Assembly: GCA_024638905.1 (NCBI GenBank)
Contig: JAHEJH010000058.1
Location: forward strand, 1-5,523
Origin: Luminiphilus sp.
Lineage (GTDB): Bacteria > Pseudomonadota > Gammaproteobacteria > Pseudomonadales > Halieaceae
Length of the DNA: 5,523 nt
Direction of reading: 5' to 3'
This document shows positions 1 through 5,523 of the stretch, in pieces; position 1 is the first letter of the stretch, and each line of letters begins with the position of its first letter. Below the pieces are notes generated by a model. That model was not told where the DNA came from. It worked only from the letters and a program-made list of their open reading frames with translations, and did no database searches. A program made the translations under genes and the position numbers.

Positions 1-146
1 GTTTTGACGAGCGTCTCAACGGCGACCCGCGCGTCGGGGTCTTTGGTCAGGTAGGTATCCAGAATGGCATCGGAAATCTGATCCGACATTTTGTCGGGGT
101 GCCCTTCAGACACAGATTCCGATGTGAAAAGTGAATAGTCGCTCAT
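1..146 (-). CDS. metK: S-adenosylmethionine synthetase, N-terminal part (cut by the window edge)
   Basis: MetK makes S-adenosylmethionine from methionine and ATP in the cytoplasm and supplies the cell's methyl donor. Only the first 48 codons are inside the window; the rest of the roughly 380-residue enzyme lies beyond position 1. The visible N-terminus reads MSDYSLFTSESVSEGHPDKM and continues with SDQISDAILD, which is the strongly conserved opening of MetK. The GHPDK segment contains the ATP/methionine-site histidine of the family. The ATG at 144-146 is preceded on the minus strand by AGGAAG (complement of 154-159), seven bases away, an excellent ribosome binding site. The gene starts 21 nt after the stop of the upstream SahR-like regulator, so the two are almost certainly co-transcribed and metK is expected to respond to that regulator. 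Identification is secure; completeness cannot be judged. Confidence 0.97.
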   Translation of the reverse strand, partial: MSDYSLFTSESVSEGHPDKMSDQISDAILDTYLTKDPDARVAVETLVK

Positions 147-167
147 GGCAAAACTTCCTGAGATTGT

Positions 168-1169
168 TCAGCAGCGCTTGAAATGCTGCACTTGAATTTG
201 AAAACCGTTTCGTTGTGCAAAGAAGAGCTCGGCACAGTGTTCTAAACCAGCAGTGACTGCCCAGGCACGCAAATCTTCCGGTGAGAAGCCGAGCCATAGA
301 TCGCCGCAATGCTCTCGTGCCCAGGCCTGATCGTGGGGGCAGAGATCGCTGATGATGAGCTCACCGCCCGGTCGAAGCAGCAGGGCCGTATCGTGCACCA
401 GCGCCTCGGGGTCCGCGGCATGATGCAGCACCATGTTGACCACAGCAGCCGCGAAGGTCCCGCGTTGCGCGATCAGTGTTTTGGGTTCACCCAGGTGGAA
501 CTCGATATTGGGGATCTCTCGGGTATTGTGCTGCGCCGCACGGAGCATCTCCTCTGAATTATCGAGCGCACACACCGCGGCGGAGCGCTTGGCGAGATCG
601 CCGAGCAAGGCGCCGTCGCCTGGTCCGACCTCTATGAACGCGCTCTGCTCAAAATTGCCCGCGCGATCCAGCAGGTGAAGCGTGGCCCGGCTGTAGTCTT
701 CCCACGAGGCAATGGATTCCTGTTGTTTGCGGATTTCTTTGCCACGGTCGCGGAAGAATGCCGCAGAGTGGCCTTCCCTGAGGCGCTGAACTGCTTCCAG
801 ACCGGCTACGAGATCGGCCGGCATCGATTCCTCGTCAATCTCATCCAGAATCTGCTGCCGCAGCGCCTGGTGTTTGCCTTCAGGCAGTTGCCGTCGGTAA
901 AACGTGGCCGTGCCCTCGTGTCGCCGGGCCAAAAATCCGGCGTCGGTCAAGATCTTGAGGTGGTGGCTCAGTGCGCTTTGGCGCACAGAGAATGCGGCGC
1001 AAAGCTCCGACACACTGAACGAATCGGCCCTCATGACCCTGAGTACCTGCATTCTCAATGGGTGTGCCAGCGCACTGAAAAGCGTATTCACTGACTCGGC
1101 GTTTTTGTCGCTGACAGTGTCAGTCGCGCGCTGGGTTTCCAGCGCAATGAGTTGGGCTTTCTGGGGCAT
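168..1169 (-). CDS. sahR: SahR-like ArsR-family repressor fused to a SAM-methyltransferase-type sensor domain
   Basis: This 333-residue protein joins an N-terminal winged helix-turn-helix of the ArsR type (about residues 27-95; recognition helix near VRQSALSHHLKIL, 62-74) to a class I methyltransferase fold (about 150-330). The methyltransferase motifs are clear: motif I FIEVGPGDG at 178-186, the acidic motif II residue at D203 in CALDNS, NMVLHH at 245-250 and RPGGELIISDL at 266-276. The ELCVCD metal-binding signature of metal-sensing ArsR proteins is missing; the position reads SELCAAF, so metal sensing is unlikely. Known SahR proteins have this design: the methylase-like domain binds S-adenosylhomocysteine and releases the repressor from SAM-cycle genes (ahcY, metE/H, metF, metK). 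The position directly upstream of metK supports the same role here. The ATG at 1167-1169 lies 16 nt from the nearest strong Shine-Dalgarno (GGAGG, complement of 1186-1190), longer than usual; no better in-frame start is visible, although GTG codon 27 is a weaker alternative. Catalytic methyltransferase activity cannot be excluded. Confidence 0.9.
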   Translation of the reverse strand: MPQKAQLIALETQRATDTVSDKNAESVNTLFSALAHPLRMQVLRVMRADSFSVSELCAAFSVRQSALSHHLKILTDAGFLARRHEGTATFYRRQLPEGKHQALRQQILDEIDEESMPADLVAGLEAVQRLREGHSAAFFRDRGKEIRKQQESIASWEDYSRATLHLLDRAGNFEQSAFIEVGPGDGALLGDLAKRSAAVCALDNSEEMLRAAQHNTREIPNIEFHLGEPKTLIAQRGTFAAAVVNMVLHHAADPEALVHDTALLLRPGGELIISDLCPHDQAWAREHCGDLWLGFSPEDLRAWAVTAGLEHCAELFFAQRNGFQIQVQHFKRC

Positions 1170-1197
1170 GGCGCGAAGGCTAGCACCTCCAGATTAA

Positions 1198-1219
1198 TTC
1201 ATCAAAAATTATTGATGAA
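1198..1219. promoter_or_regulatory. Perfect interrupted palindrome, probable operator of the SahR-like repressor
   Basis: The arms TTCATCAA (1198-1205) and TTGATGAA (1212-1219) are perfect reverse complements separated by six AT-rich bases. The site lies 29 bp upstream of the regulator's start codon and is AT-rich against a GC-rich background. Its size and two-fold symmetry fit a dimeric winged-helix repressor. On the minus strand its core contains AATAAT (complement of 1208-1213), one mismatch from a sigma-70 -10 box, so binding here could block transcription of sahR-metK; no convincing -35 partner is visible. Assignment to this regulator is inferred from position and symmetry. Confidence 0.7.
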
Positions 1220-1294
1220 AGACCAATCGGCTCGCGGAGCTCGGGTATGGGGTGCTGCTCACGTTGCTAAGTGACTTTGCCCTTAGCTTCAAAG

Positions 1295-1306
1295 ACTGCC
1301 GGCAGT
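1295..1306. repeat. 12-bp perfect palindrome in the sahR/rpiA divergent region
   Basis: ACTGCCGGCAGT is self-complementary without a spacer. Part of it (CCGGC, 1299-1303) can also pair with GCCGG at 1313-1317 to form a small hairpin with a nine-base loop. It lies 113 bp upstream of the rpiA start. There is no T-tract, so it is not a terminator. It could be a protein-binding site for rpiA control, but a chance palindrome in GC-rich DNA is possible. Confidence 0.3.
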
Positions 1307-1376
1307 GTTTACGCCGGAGCAAAGCCCTGCCAATGGCCCCGTTATCGAAAAGCCGTCCCGCTCGAGGGCATCGCGA

Positions 1377-1382
1377 TATACT
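1377..1382 (+). promoter_or_regulatory. Possible -10 element for rpiA
   Basis: TATACT matches the sigma-70 -10 consensus at five of six bases and lies 36 nt upstream of the rpiA GTG start, leaving room for a short leader with the GGAG ribosome binding site at 1410-1413. No recognisable -35 hexamer is found 16-18 bp upstream, so this is tentative. Confidence 0.25.
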
Positions 1383-1418
1383 CTTCGCTGACGAATGGTC
1401 GGTGCTGTCGGAGTTTGA

Positions 1419-2099
1419 GTGGACCAACAATTATTAAAAGAAAAAGTCGCTGAGGTCGCTTTCGAGCGCGTCGCTGCGGAACACAGTGACAAACTTCTGC
1501 TCGGCATCGGGACGGGCACGACAGCAGAATGCTTTATTCGACTGCTGCCGCAACTCAAGTCCCGCATCGAGGCCACTGTGGCCAGCTCGGAGCGTTCGGC
1601 TTCAATGCTGTCGGAACTGGGCCTGCCGGTTGTCGATCTGAACAGTGTCGGTCCCTTAGACGTCTATATCGACGGCGCCGACGAGGCCAATTCTCAGCTG
1701 CATCTCATAAAAGGTGGCGGCGCGGCGCTGACCAGGGAAAAGATTGTTGCCGCAGCCTCAAGGCAATTTATCTGCATCGCCGATGTGAGTAAGCGCGTGG
1801 CGGTATTGGGCGCTTTCCCTTTGCCCGTAGAGGTCATTCCCATGGCGCGCAGTCACGTTGCGCGTCAGCTGCATGCGCTGGGAGGGCAGCCGGTATGGCG
1901 CGAGGGGGTGATGACCGATAATCACAATCTGATACTGGACGTTCACGGGATGGCCATCGACGACGCCTTGGAGATGGAAGCTCGCATCAATCACATCACA
2001 GGCGTTGTCTGTAATGGGCTGTTCGCCGCAAGGCCAGCAGACATTTTGTTGCTGGGTGCGCCCTCTGGTGTAGAAATAGTGCTGCCCCCCTCGCAATAG
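1419..2099 (+). CDS. rpiA: Ribose-5-phosphate isomerase A
   Basis: RpiA interconverts ribose 5-phosphate and ribulose 5-phosphate in the non-oxidative pentose phosphate pathway, in the cytoplasm. The 226-residue product is close to the 219 residues of the E. coli enzyme and aligns along its whole length. Visible signatures are the phosphate-binding GIGTGTT loop (29-35), the YIDGADE segment (83-89) with D85 and D88 corresponding to the E. coli active-site aspartates D81 and D84, and KGGGAALTREK (98-108) with K98 and the catalytic base E107 (E. coli K94 and E103). The stretches FPLPVEVIPMARSHVARQL and LILDVHGM are also family hallmarks. The start is a GTG at 1419 with GGAG at 1410-1413 five bases upstream; it gives an N-terminus like that of E. 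coli RpiA. It is divergent from the sahR-metK operon and is followed after 60 nt by an exported protein that may share its transcript. All key residues are intact. Confidence 0.97.
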   Translation: MDQQLLKEKVAEVAFERVAAEHSDKLLLGIGTGTTAECFIRLLPQLKSRIEATVASSERSASMLSELGLPVVDLNSVGPLDVYIDGADEANSQLHLIKGGGAALTREKIVAAASRQFICIADVSKRVAVLGAFPLPVEVIPMARSHVARQLHALGGQPVWREGVMTDNHNLILDVHGMAIDDALEMEARINHITGVVCNGLFAARPADILLLGAPSGVEIVLPPSQ

Positions 2100-2100
2100 C

Positions 2101-2117
2101 CGGGGCGAGACTCCCCG
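2101..2117 (+). other. Short GC hairpin immediately after rpiA
   Basis: CGGGG (2101-2105) and CCCCG (2113-2117) form a five-base-pair GC-only stem with a seven-base loop, beginning two bases past the rpiA stop codon. No run of T follows, so it is not an intrinsic terminator. It could slow 3' decay of the rpiA message or merely reflect local base composition. Confidence 0.3.
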
Positions 2118-2159
2118 CCGGCATGCACGTGGCTTGCTGGCCAGCTTAGGAACTGAAAA

Positions 2160-2765
2160 ATGAGACGTCAAAGCCATATTTACCGCTTGTGTTACTTGCT
2201 GCTCGCGTTGGTGATCGCCCCGCAGGGGTTTGCTGAGGAGCGCAACGATGCTGCCTTTAGCGGCATAGAGCGAGAAATGTCGGCAGAAGAGCGTCGCGCA
2301 ACCGGGATCGACTCGTTATCGACTGATGAGCTCGACGCACTCAACCAATGGTTGATAGAGCGCTTTGATCAGGTTCAGGAGACTGTCAGCGCCGAGGTGA
2401 GGGAAGAGGTCCGGGAAGAAGTCTTAGAGGAGGTGCGTGAAGCCGATGCGGCAGAGCGCGAGGCGGAAATTGAGCGTCGCGTCGCCATTGAGGTTGAGGC
2501 AGCGAAGCAGGAGATTGCCGACGCGCCCCCTGAGCCCGCGGTCAGCGAGCCTTTTGAGGCCACGATTCGGGGTCGTTTCTCCGGATGGTCGGGCAAGACC
2601 GTGTTTCCGCTTGACAATGGCCAGGTGTGGCGGCAACGGCACGGTGGCAGGTACCGTCACACGGATGATGATCAGAGGGTGCGAATTTACAAGAATCTGC
2701 TCGGCATGTGGCAGATGAAAGTGCTGTCCACCGGGCGAAGCGTACCGGTGCGCCGGATCGACTGA
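2160..2765 (+). CDS. Exported coiled-coil protein of unknown function with a C-terminal DNGQVW domain
   Basis: I cannot assign a function. The 201-residue product begins with a typical Sec signal peptide: basic MRR, a hydrophobic core at about 9-20, and a likely signal peptidase I site after GFA at residue 25. No lipobox cysteine is present, so it should be periplasmic or secreted rather than a lipoprotein. Residues 66-121 are very rich in E, R and A with repeated VREE-type units (80-93) and look like a long charged coiled coil. A proline-rich linker (APPEPAVSEP, 122-131) leads to a compact C-terminal part (132-201) with alternating hydrophobic residues, GRFSGWSG, the LDNGQVWRQ motif (151-159) and a basic tail. 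I recall similar LDNGQxW endings in small exported hypothetical proteins of marine gammaproteobacteria, but this needs a search. The ATG at 2160 has AGGA at 2147-2150 eight bases upstream. The gene follows rpiA by 60 nt on the same strand and ends just before a probable terminator. Confidence 0.85.
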   Translation: MRRQSHIYRLCYLLLALVIAPQGFAEERNDAAFSGIEREMSAEERRATGIDSLSTDELDALNQWLIERFDQVQETVSAEVREEVREEVLEEVREADAAEREAEIERRVAIEVEAAKQEIADAPPEPAVSEPFEATIRGRFSGWSGKTVFPLDNGQVWRQRHGGRYRHTDDDQRVRIYKNLLGMWQMKVLSTGRSVPVRRID

Positions 2766-2772
2766 TATAAAA

Positions 2773-2814
2773 CCCCGAAAAGCTATATAAATAAGCGTTT
2801 TCGGCGGATTTTTT
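2773..2814 (+). terminator. Probable rho-independent terminator after the exported protein gene
   Basis: CCGAAAA (2775-2781) pairs with TTTTCGG (2798-2804); two further G-C pairs (2782-2783 with 2795-2796) can form inside if G2797 bulges. A run of six T follows at 2809-2814, four bases after the stem. It begins eight bases past the stop codon at 2763-2765. An A-tract at 2768-2772 on the other side would give a weaker U-tract for minus-strand transcription. The stem is AT-rich and the offset T-run is not ideal, so efficiency is uncertain. Confidence 0.6.
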
Positions 2815-2935
2815 GAGATCGGCATTTTTTCACAATCCCCTCGTGAATGTGATGTTTTTGTGACTGCGCTTCAAGTACTCTTCTCATATTCCGTTGCCTA
2901 TTTCTCTAGGCTGGAAAAGCAGTCCACAACAAACT

Positions 2936-2956
2936 AGGGCGATTTATGCCCTTTTT
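2936..2956 (+). terminator. Terminator-like hairpin in the receptor leader, possible attenuator
   Basis: AGGGC and GCCCT form a five-base-pair stem around the loop GATTTAT, and the descending arm runs directly into TTTTT (2952-2956). This has the shape of a short intrinsic terminator located 60-80 nt before the receptor start codon, on the coding strand. The stem is short, so it may only pause polymerase or may be coincidental. Confidence 0.3.
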
Positions 2957-3002
2957 CTGCAGAAACAGGGGGTGGGACGCCAGCCCCACAACACAACAAA
3001 TG

Positions 3003-3015
3003 AGGTTTCAAACCT
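3003..3015 (+). promoter_or_regulatory. Inverted repeat enclosing the receptor's ribosome binding site
   Basis: AGGTTTCAAACCT is an inverted repeat: AGGTT (3003-3007) pairs with AACCT (3011-3015) around a TCA loop. The first arm includes the only Shine-Dalgarno candidate (GAGG/AGG, 3002-3005) and the second arm ends at the base before the ATG at 3016. If folded, the hairpin would hide the ribosome binding site. A five-pair stem with two G-C pairs is only marginally stable, so it may act as a modulating or temperature-sensitive element rather than a tight lock. Confidence 0.4.
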
Positions 3016-5523
3016 ATGAAGTCACTCAGAAAATCCCACTTGAGTATTGCGGTTGCCGCAGCTCTCAGCACGTCTCTGACCACCGGCATTGTGCTGGCTC
3101 AGGAAGACACCGATGATGAAGTGCTGACCACAGAAGAGGTACTGGTAACCGGTTCGCGTATTGCTACCGTTGATGGCTTTGGTGCCACCAGCCCGGTGAC
3201 CGTGGTCAATTCAGAAGAAATTGCCAACCTCGGTTTCGTCAACATCGAGCAGGTCATGAATAGCCTGCCGTCGATTGAGACCAGCCAGAACGCCAACATT
3301 TCAAATGGCTCCTCGGGCACCGCGACAGTTGACCTACGTGGGCTTGGCACTAACCGAACGCTGGTGCTCATTAACGGCCGCCGAATGCAGTCGGGTGGCG
3401 CGCAAATCATTGCCCCTGACGTTGGCCAAATCCCGACTATTGCGCTCGATCGCGTTGATGTCCTGACCGGCGGTGCATCGGCTACCTATGGTGGCGACGC
3501 GGTTGCGGGTGTTGTGAACTTTGTGACGCGCAAGATGGACGGCGTTGAGATTCGTGCGGGTTGGTCTGGCTATCGCCATAAAAACGACAACGGCTACATC
3601 CAGTCTGCGCTGGACGATCGAAATTTTGACTATCCCTCGGGCACTGAAGGCCCCGACGGAGAGAACTACCAGATCGATTTCATCATGGGTAGTGACTTTG
3701 CCGACGGCAAGGGTAATGCCACGGTCTACGGTACCTGGCGTGAGCAAAAAGAACTGCGACAAGAGGCCAGAGACTACTCTGCAGGCGCTCTGACGGGTAG
3801 CGCCACGGGCGTAGGCGGATCCGCAAACGCGATCATCCCGAACTATTTTATTGCGCCGACGGTAGTGGGCGGACAAGGTCCAGCTGGCACCAACGGGCGC
3901 GCCTATGACTATAGTCAGGAGTTCTTTGGCAACATCACCCCTGATGGTGGCTTGGAGCCTTGGGATGGCACCAACCGCTACAACTATGCGCCGGTTAATC
4001 ATTTCCTGCGTCCGATCGAGCAGTGGTCTGTGGGTGCGTTCGCCGAGTACGAATTGAACGAGCACTTTACGCCTTACTTTGAGACGATGTTTGCTAGCAA
4101 CACGTCTCGCGCGCAAATCGCGGAATCAGGCACGTTCTTCGTAGAAGCTTATATTCTTGATCTTGACGACTTTCCGGAGCCCTTCCAGGCTGCGTTGGTT
4201 GATGAGTTTGGCGCGGGTTACGACGAGTTTGGCGTCTATGTCGGCAAGCGTAATGTTGAGGGTGGTCCGCGTTCTGATAACACCTCACACGACGCTTTCC
4301 GTGTCGTCACTGGCCTGAAGGGCGATATCAACGACACTTGGTCGTATGACGTCAGCTATCTTTATGCCAACACGCGATCGACTTCGACCTACGTCAACGA
4401 CTTTTTTGCACCTAAGATCACGAAGAATATCGATCCCGATACGGCTGACATTCTCTATGACGTATTCACCTATCAAGGTGTGACCCCAGAGCAGGCAGCG
4501 GGACTCGGCGGTGTCGGTATCCTGAACGGTAATACCAGCACCGAGGTACTTCAAGGCTTCGTGACGGGCGACCTGTTCTCGCTGCCAACGGCCAGCGACC
4601 CCATCAAAGTGGTTGTGGGTTATGAGTGGCGCGAGGAAAACTTCGAACGACTGGCTGATACGGTCTTCGAAGAAGGTCAGTTGCTGGGTCAGGGTGGTCC
4701 GACGCCCTCACTGGTTGGTGGCTACAACGTCACTGAATTCTTCGGTGAGGCGAACGTGCCGCTGCTGGACAGTCTGGCACTTGATCTGGCATACCGATAC
4801 TCCGACTACAGCACAGTGGGCGGTCAGGACACCTACCGATTGGGTCTGGACTGGCAGCCGGTCGATCTCGCTCGTTTCCGCGTTGGTTTCAACAGAGCTG
4901 TGCGTGCTCCGAACGTATCTGAACTTTACACCGTGCAGAACCTCGGCCTGTGGGCCGGTGTTGACCCCTGTGCGGGTATCATCGCCACCGGAGAGTCTCC
5001 TGAGTACTCGGCAGCACAGTGTGCCAACACGGGTGTGACTGCTGCTCAGTACGGCAACATCTCGTTGAGCCCGGCAGACCAGTACAACCAGATCACAGGT
5101 GGTAACCCCGATCTGCAAGCAGAAGAAGCTGACACCATCAACTTGGGTGTGGTGCTGACTCCGACTGACGACCTGTCGGTCTCCGTTGATTACTGGAGCA
5201 TCGAGATTGAAGAGACGATCACAGGTATTGGTGCAGAGAACATCGTGCGCCAGTGTGCCGAGAACGGCCTTTTCTGTGACGCAATCGTGCGTTCCGGTTC
5301 CGGTTCACTCTGGCAGGGTGAGACGGGTTTCGTCATTAATGCTGGCCTGAACGGTGGTAAGAACACCTGGGAAGGTGTTGACGTTGCCGGTACCTGGACC
5401 AAGGATGCGCTGGGCGGCACCTTCGACGTACGCCTGGTTGGTACTTACATGCTGACTAAGGAAACCGAGATCCCCGCAGCCGATACCTACGACTGTACTG
5501 GTATCATTAGCAGCCGTTGCTAC
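3016..5523 (+). CDS. TonB-dependent outer-membrane receptor, substrate unknown (C-terminus beyond the window)
   Basis: This outer-membrane transporter uses TonB-ExbB-ExbD energy to import a large or scarce ligand. The frame is open from 3016 to the last base: 836 codons with no stop, so the final barrel strands are missing (such receptors often reach 900-1000 residues). A signal peptide occupies about residues 1-28 (cleavage likely after VLA). A TonB-box-like segment EEVLVTGSRI is at 40-49. The plug domain spans about 60-173 and includes DLRGLGTNRTLVLINGRR (106-123) and the GGASATYGGDAVAGVVNF segment (152-169). The remainder is beta-barrel, with the hallmarks NRAVRAPNVSELY (626-638) and GGNPDLQAEEA (695-705). 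Six cysteines lie in pairs: 652/669, 747/754 and 827/835. The ATG at 3016 has GAGG at 3002-3005 and is the only start giving a complete signal peptide. Substrate cannot be inferred: neighbouring genes point to no particular nutrient, and no FecA-type signalling extension is seen. Confidence 0.95.
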   Translation, partial: MKSLRKSHLSIAVAAALSTSLTTGIVLAQEDTDDEVLTTEEVLVTGSRIATVDGFGATSPVTVVNSEEIANLGFVNIEQVMNSLPSIETSQNANISNGSSGTATVDLRGLGTNRTLVLINGRRMQSGGAQIIAPDVGQIPTIALDRVDVLTGGASATYGGDAVAGVVNFVTRKMDGVEIRAGWSGYRHKNDNGYIQSALDDRNFDYPSGTEGPDGENYQIDFIMGSDFADGKGNATVYGTWREQKELRQEARDYSAGALTGSATGVGGSANAIIPNYFIAPTVVGGQGPAGTNGRAYDYSQEFFGNITPDGGLEPWDGTNRYNYAPVNHFLRPIEQWSVGAFAEYELNEHFTPYFETMFASNTSRAQIAESGTFFVEAYILDLDDFPEPFQAALVDEFGAGYDEFGVYVGKRNVEGGPRSDNTSHDAFRVVTGLKGDINDTWSYDVSYLYANTRSTSTYVNDFFAPKITKNIDPDTADILYDVFTYQGVTPEQAAGLGGVGILNGNTSTEVLQGFVTGDLFSLPTASDPIKVVVGYEWREENFERLADTVFEEGQLLGQGGPTPSLVGGYNVTEFFGEANVPLLDSLALDLAYRYSDYSTVGGQDTYRLGLDWQPVDLARFRVGFNRAVRAPNVSELYTVQNLGLWAGVDPCAGIIATGESPEYSAAQCANTGVTAAQYGNISLSPADQYNQITGGNPDLQAEEADTINLGVVLTPTDDLSVSVDYWSIEIEETITGIGAENIVRQCAENGLFCDAIVRSGSGSLWQGETGFVINAGLNGGKNTWEGVDVAGTWTKDALGGTFDVRLVGTYMLTKETEIPAADTYDCTGIISSRCY

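Larger units (their letters stand above)
2815..3015 (+). promoter_or_regulatory. Upstream and leader region of the TonB-dependent receptor gene, with several small hairpins
   Basis: This non-coding stretch should hold the promoter and 5' leader of the receptor gene. I could not find a convincing sigma-70 promoter pair. It contains, in order, GCCTA/TAGGC (2896-2900 with 2907-2911), AGGGC/GCCCT (2936-2940 with 2948-2952) running into five T, GTGGG/CCCAC (2972-2976 with 2985-2989), and an inverted repeat over the ribosome binding site (3003-3015). The clustering suggests a structured leader, but no known riboswitch class was recognised. Confidence 0.5.

Noticed and set aside
675..1094. 139-codon plus-strand frame opposite the sahR gene
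   Set aside because: The minus-strand product has clear winged-helix and methyltransferase motifs throughout; the plus-strand frame is a shadow.
1191..1220. TTTCAT / 18 bp / TAATCT on the minus strand as the sahR promoter
   Set aside because: A start site seven bases beyond this -10 would fall past the GGAGG ribosome binding site (1186-1190), leaving it out of the transcript; the hexamers are also weak.
2136..2145. GCTGGCCAGC palindrome between rpiA and the next gene
   Set aside because: With no loop it cannot form a terminator hairpin, and a ten-base GC-rich palindrome is not striking at this base composition.
2424..2825. 133-codon minus-strand frame overlapping the exported coiled-coil gene and its terminator
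   Set aside because: It starts beyond the probable terminator, has no visible ribosome binding site or known motif, and is antisense to a gene with a convincing signal peptide.
2829..2863. TTCAC/GTGAA arms and repeated TGTGA units resembling a CRP site
   Set aside because: The half-sites are in the wrong order and spacing for TGTGA-N6-TCACA; the arms are only five bases and not extended.
2946..3116. Upstream open frame (ATG at 2946, AGGG six bases before) overlapping the receptor start in another frame
   Set aside because: The product has no recognisable composition or motif, its start codon lies in the descending side of a hairpin loop, and a single match to a short Shine-Dalgarno is weak evidence.
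3334..4116. 260-codon open frame on the minus strand inside the TonB receptor
   Set aside because: It is antisense to a clearly real gene with conserved plug motifs, its product shows no recognisable domain and it is rich in residues expected from reading codons backwards.

Overview
The window looks like a chromosomal segment of a GC-moderate marine-type gammaproteobacterium. The gene families (RpiA, a SAM-cycle regulator beside metK, a large TonB-dependent receptor) and a secreted protein ending in a DNGQVW-type domain would suit a Halieaceae/Cellvibrionales-like organism. That placement is inference from gene content; no rRNA or other firm phylogenetic marker is present.

Layout. Minus strand, left edge: the first 48 codons of metK (SAM synthetase), preceded 21 nt upstream by a 333-residue ArsR-type repressor fused to a SAM-methyltransferase-like domain. 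This is the architecture of SahR, the S-adenosylhomocysteine-responsive regulator of the SAM cycle. The two genes form an evident operon. Just upstream of the regulator's start lies a perfect interrupted palindrome (TTCATCAA-N6-TTGATGAA, 1198-1219), which I read as its operator. Plus strand: after a 249-nt divergent intergenic region comes rpiA (ribose-5-phosphate isomerase A, GTG start), then, 60 nt later, a 201-residue exported coiled-coil protein of unknown function that ends at a probable intrinsic terminator. A 201-nt leader region (2815-3015) with several small hairpins follows. The last of these contains the ribosome binding site and abuts the start codon of a large TonB-dependent outer-membrane receptor. 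That receptor stays open for 836 codons to the right edge.

How the genes work together. The left operon is a self-contained regulatory circuit: the repressor senses a SAM-cycle intermediate (SAH in characterised SahR proteins) and controls metK, which makes SAM, and itself. RpiA belongs to the pentose phosphate pathway and appears to be a divergent neighbour rather than part of that circuit. The exported protein may be co-transcribed with rpiA but has no obvious metabolic link. The TonB receptor is an independent uptake gene with unknown substrate.

Nothing here is clearly a new biological system. The best leads are the sahR-metK operator, the structured leader with a sequestered ribosome binding site before the TonB receptor, and the uncharacterised exported coiled-coil protein. 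No tRNA, rRNA, CRISPR array, insertion sequence or prophage signal was seen.
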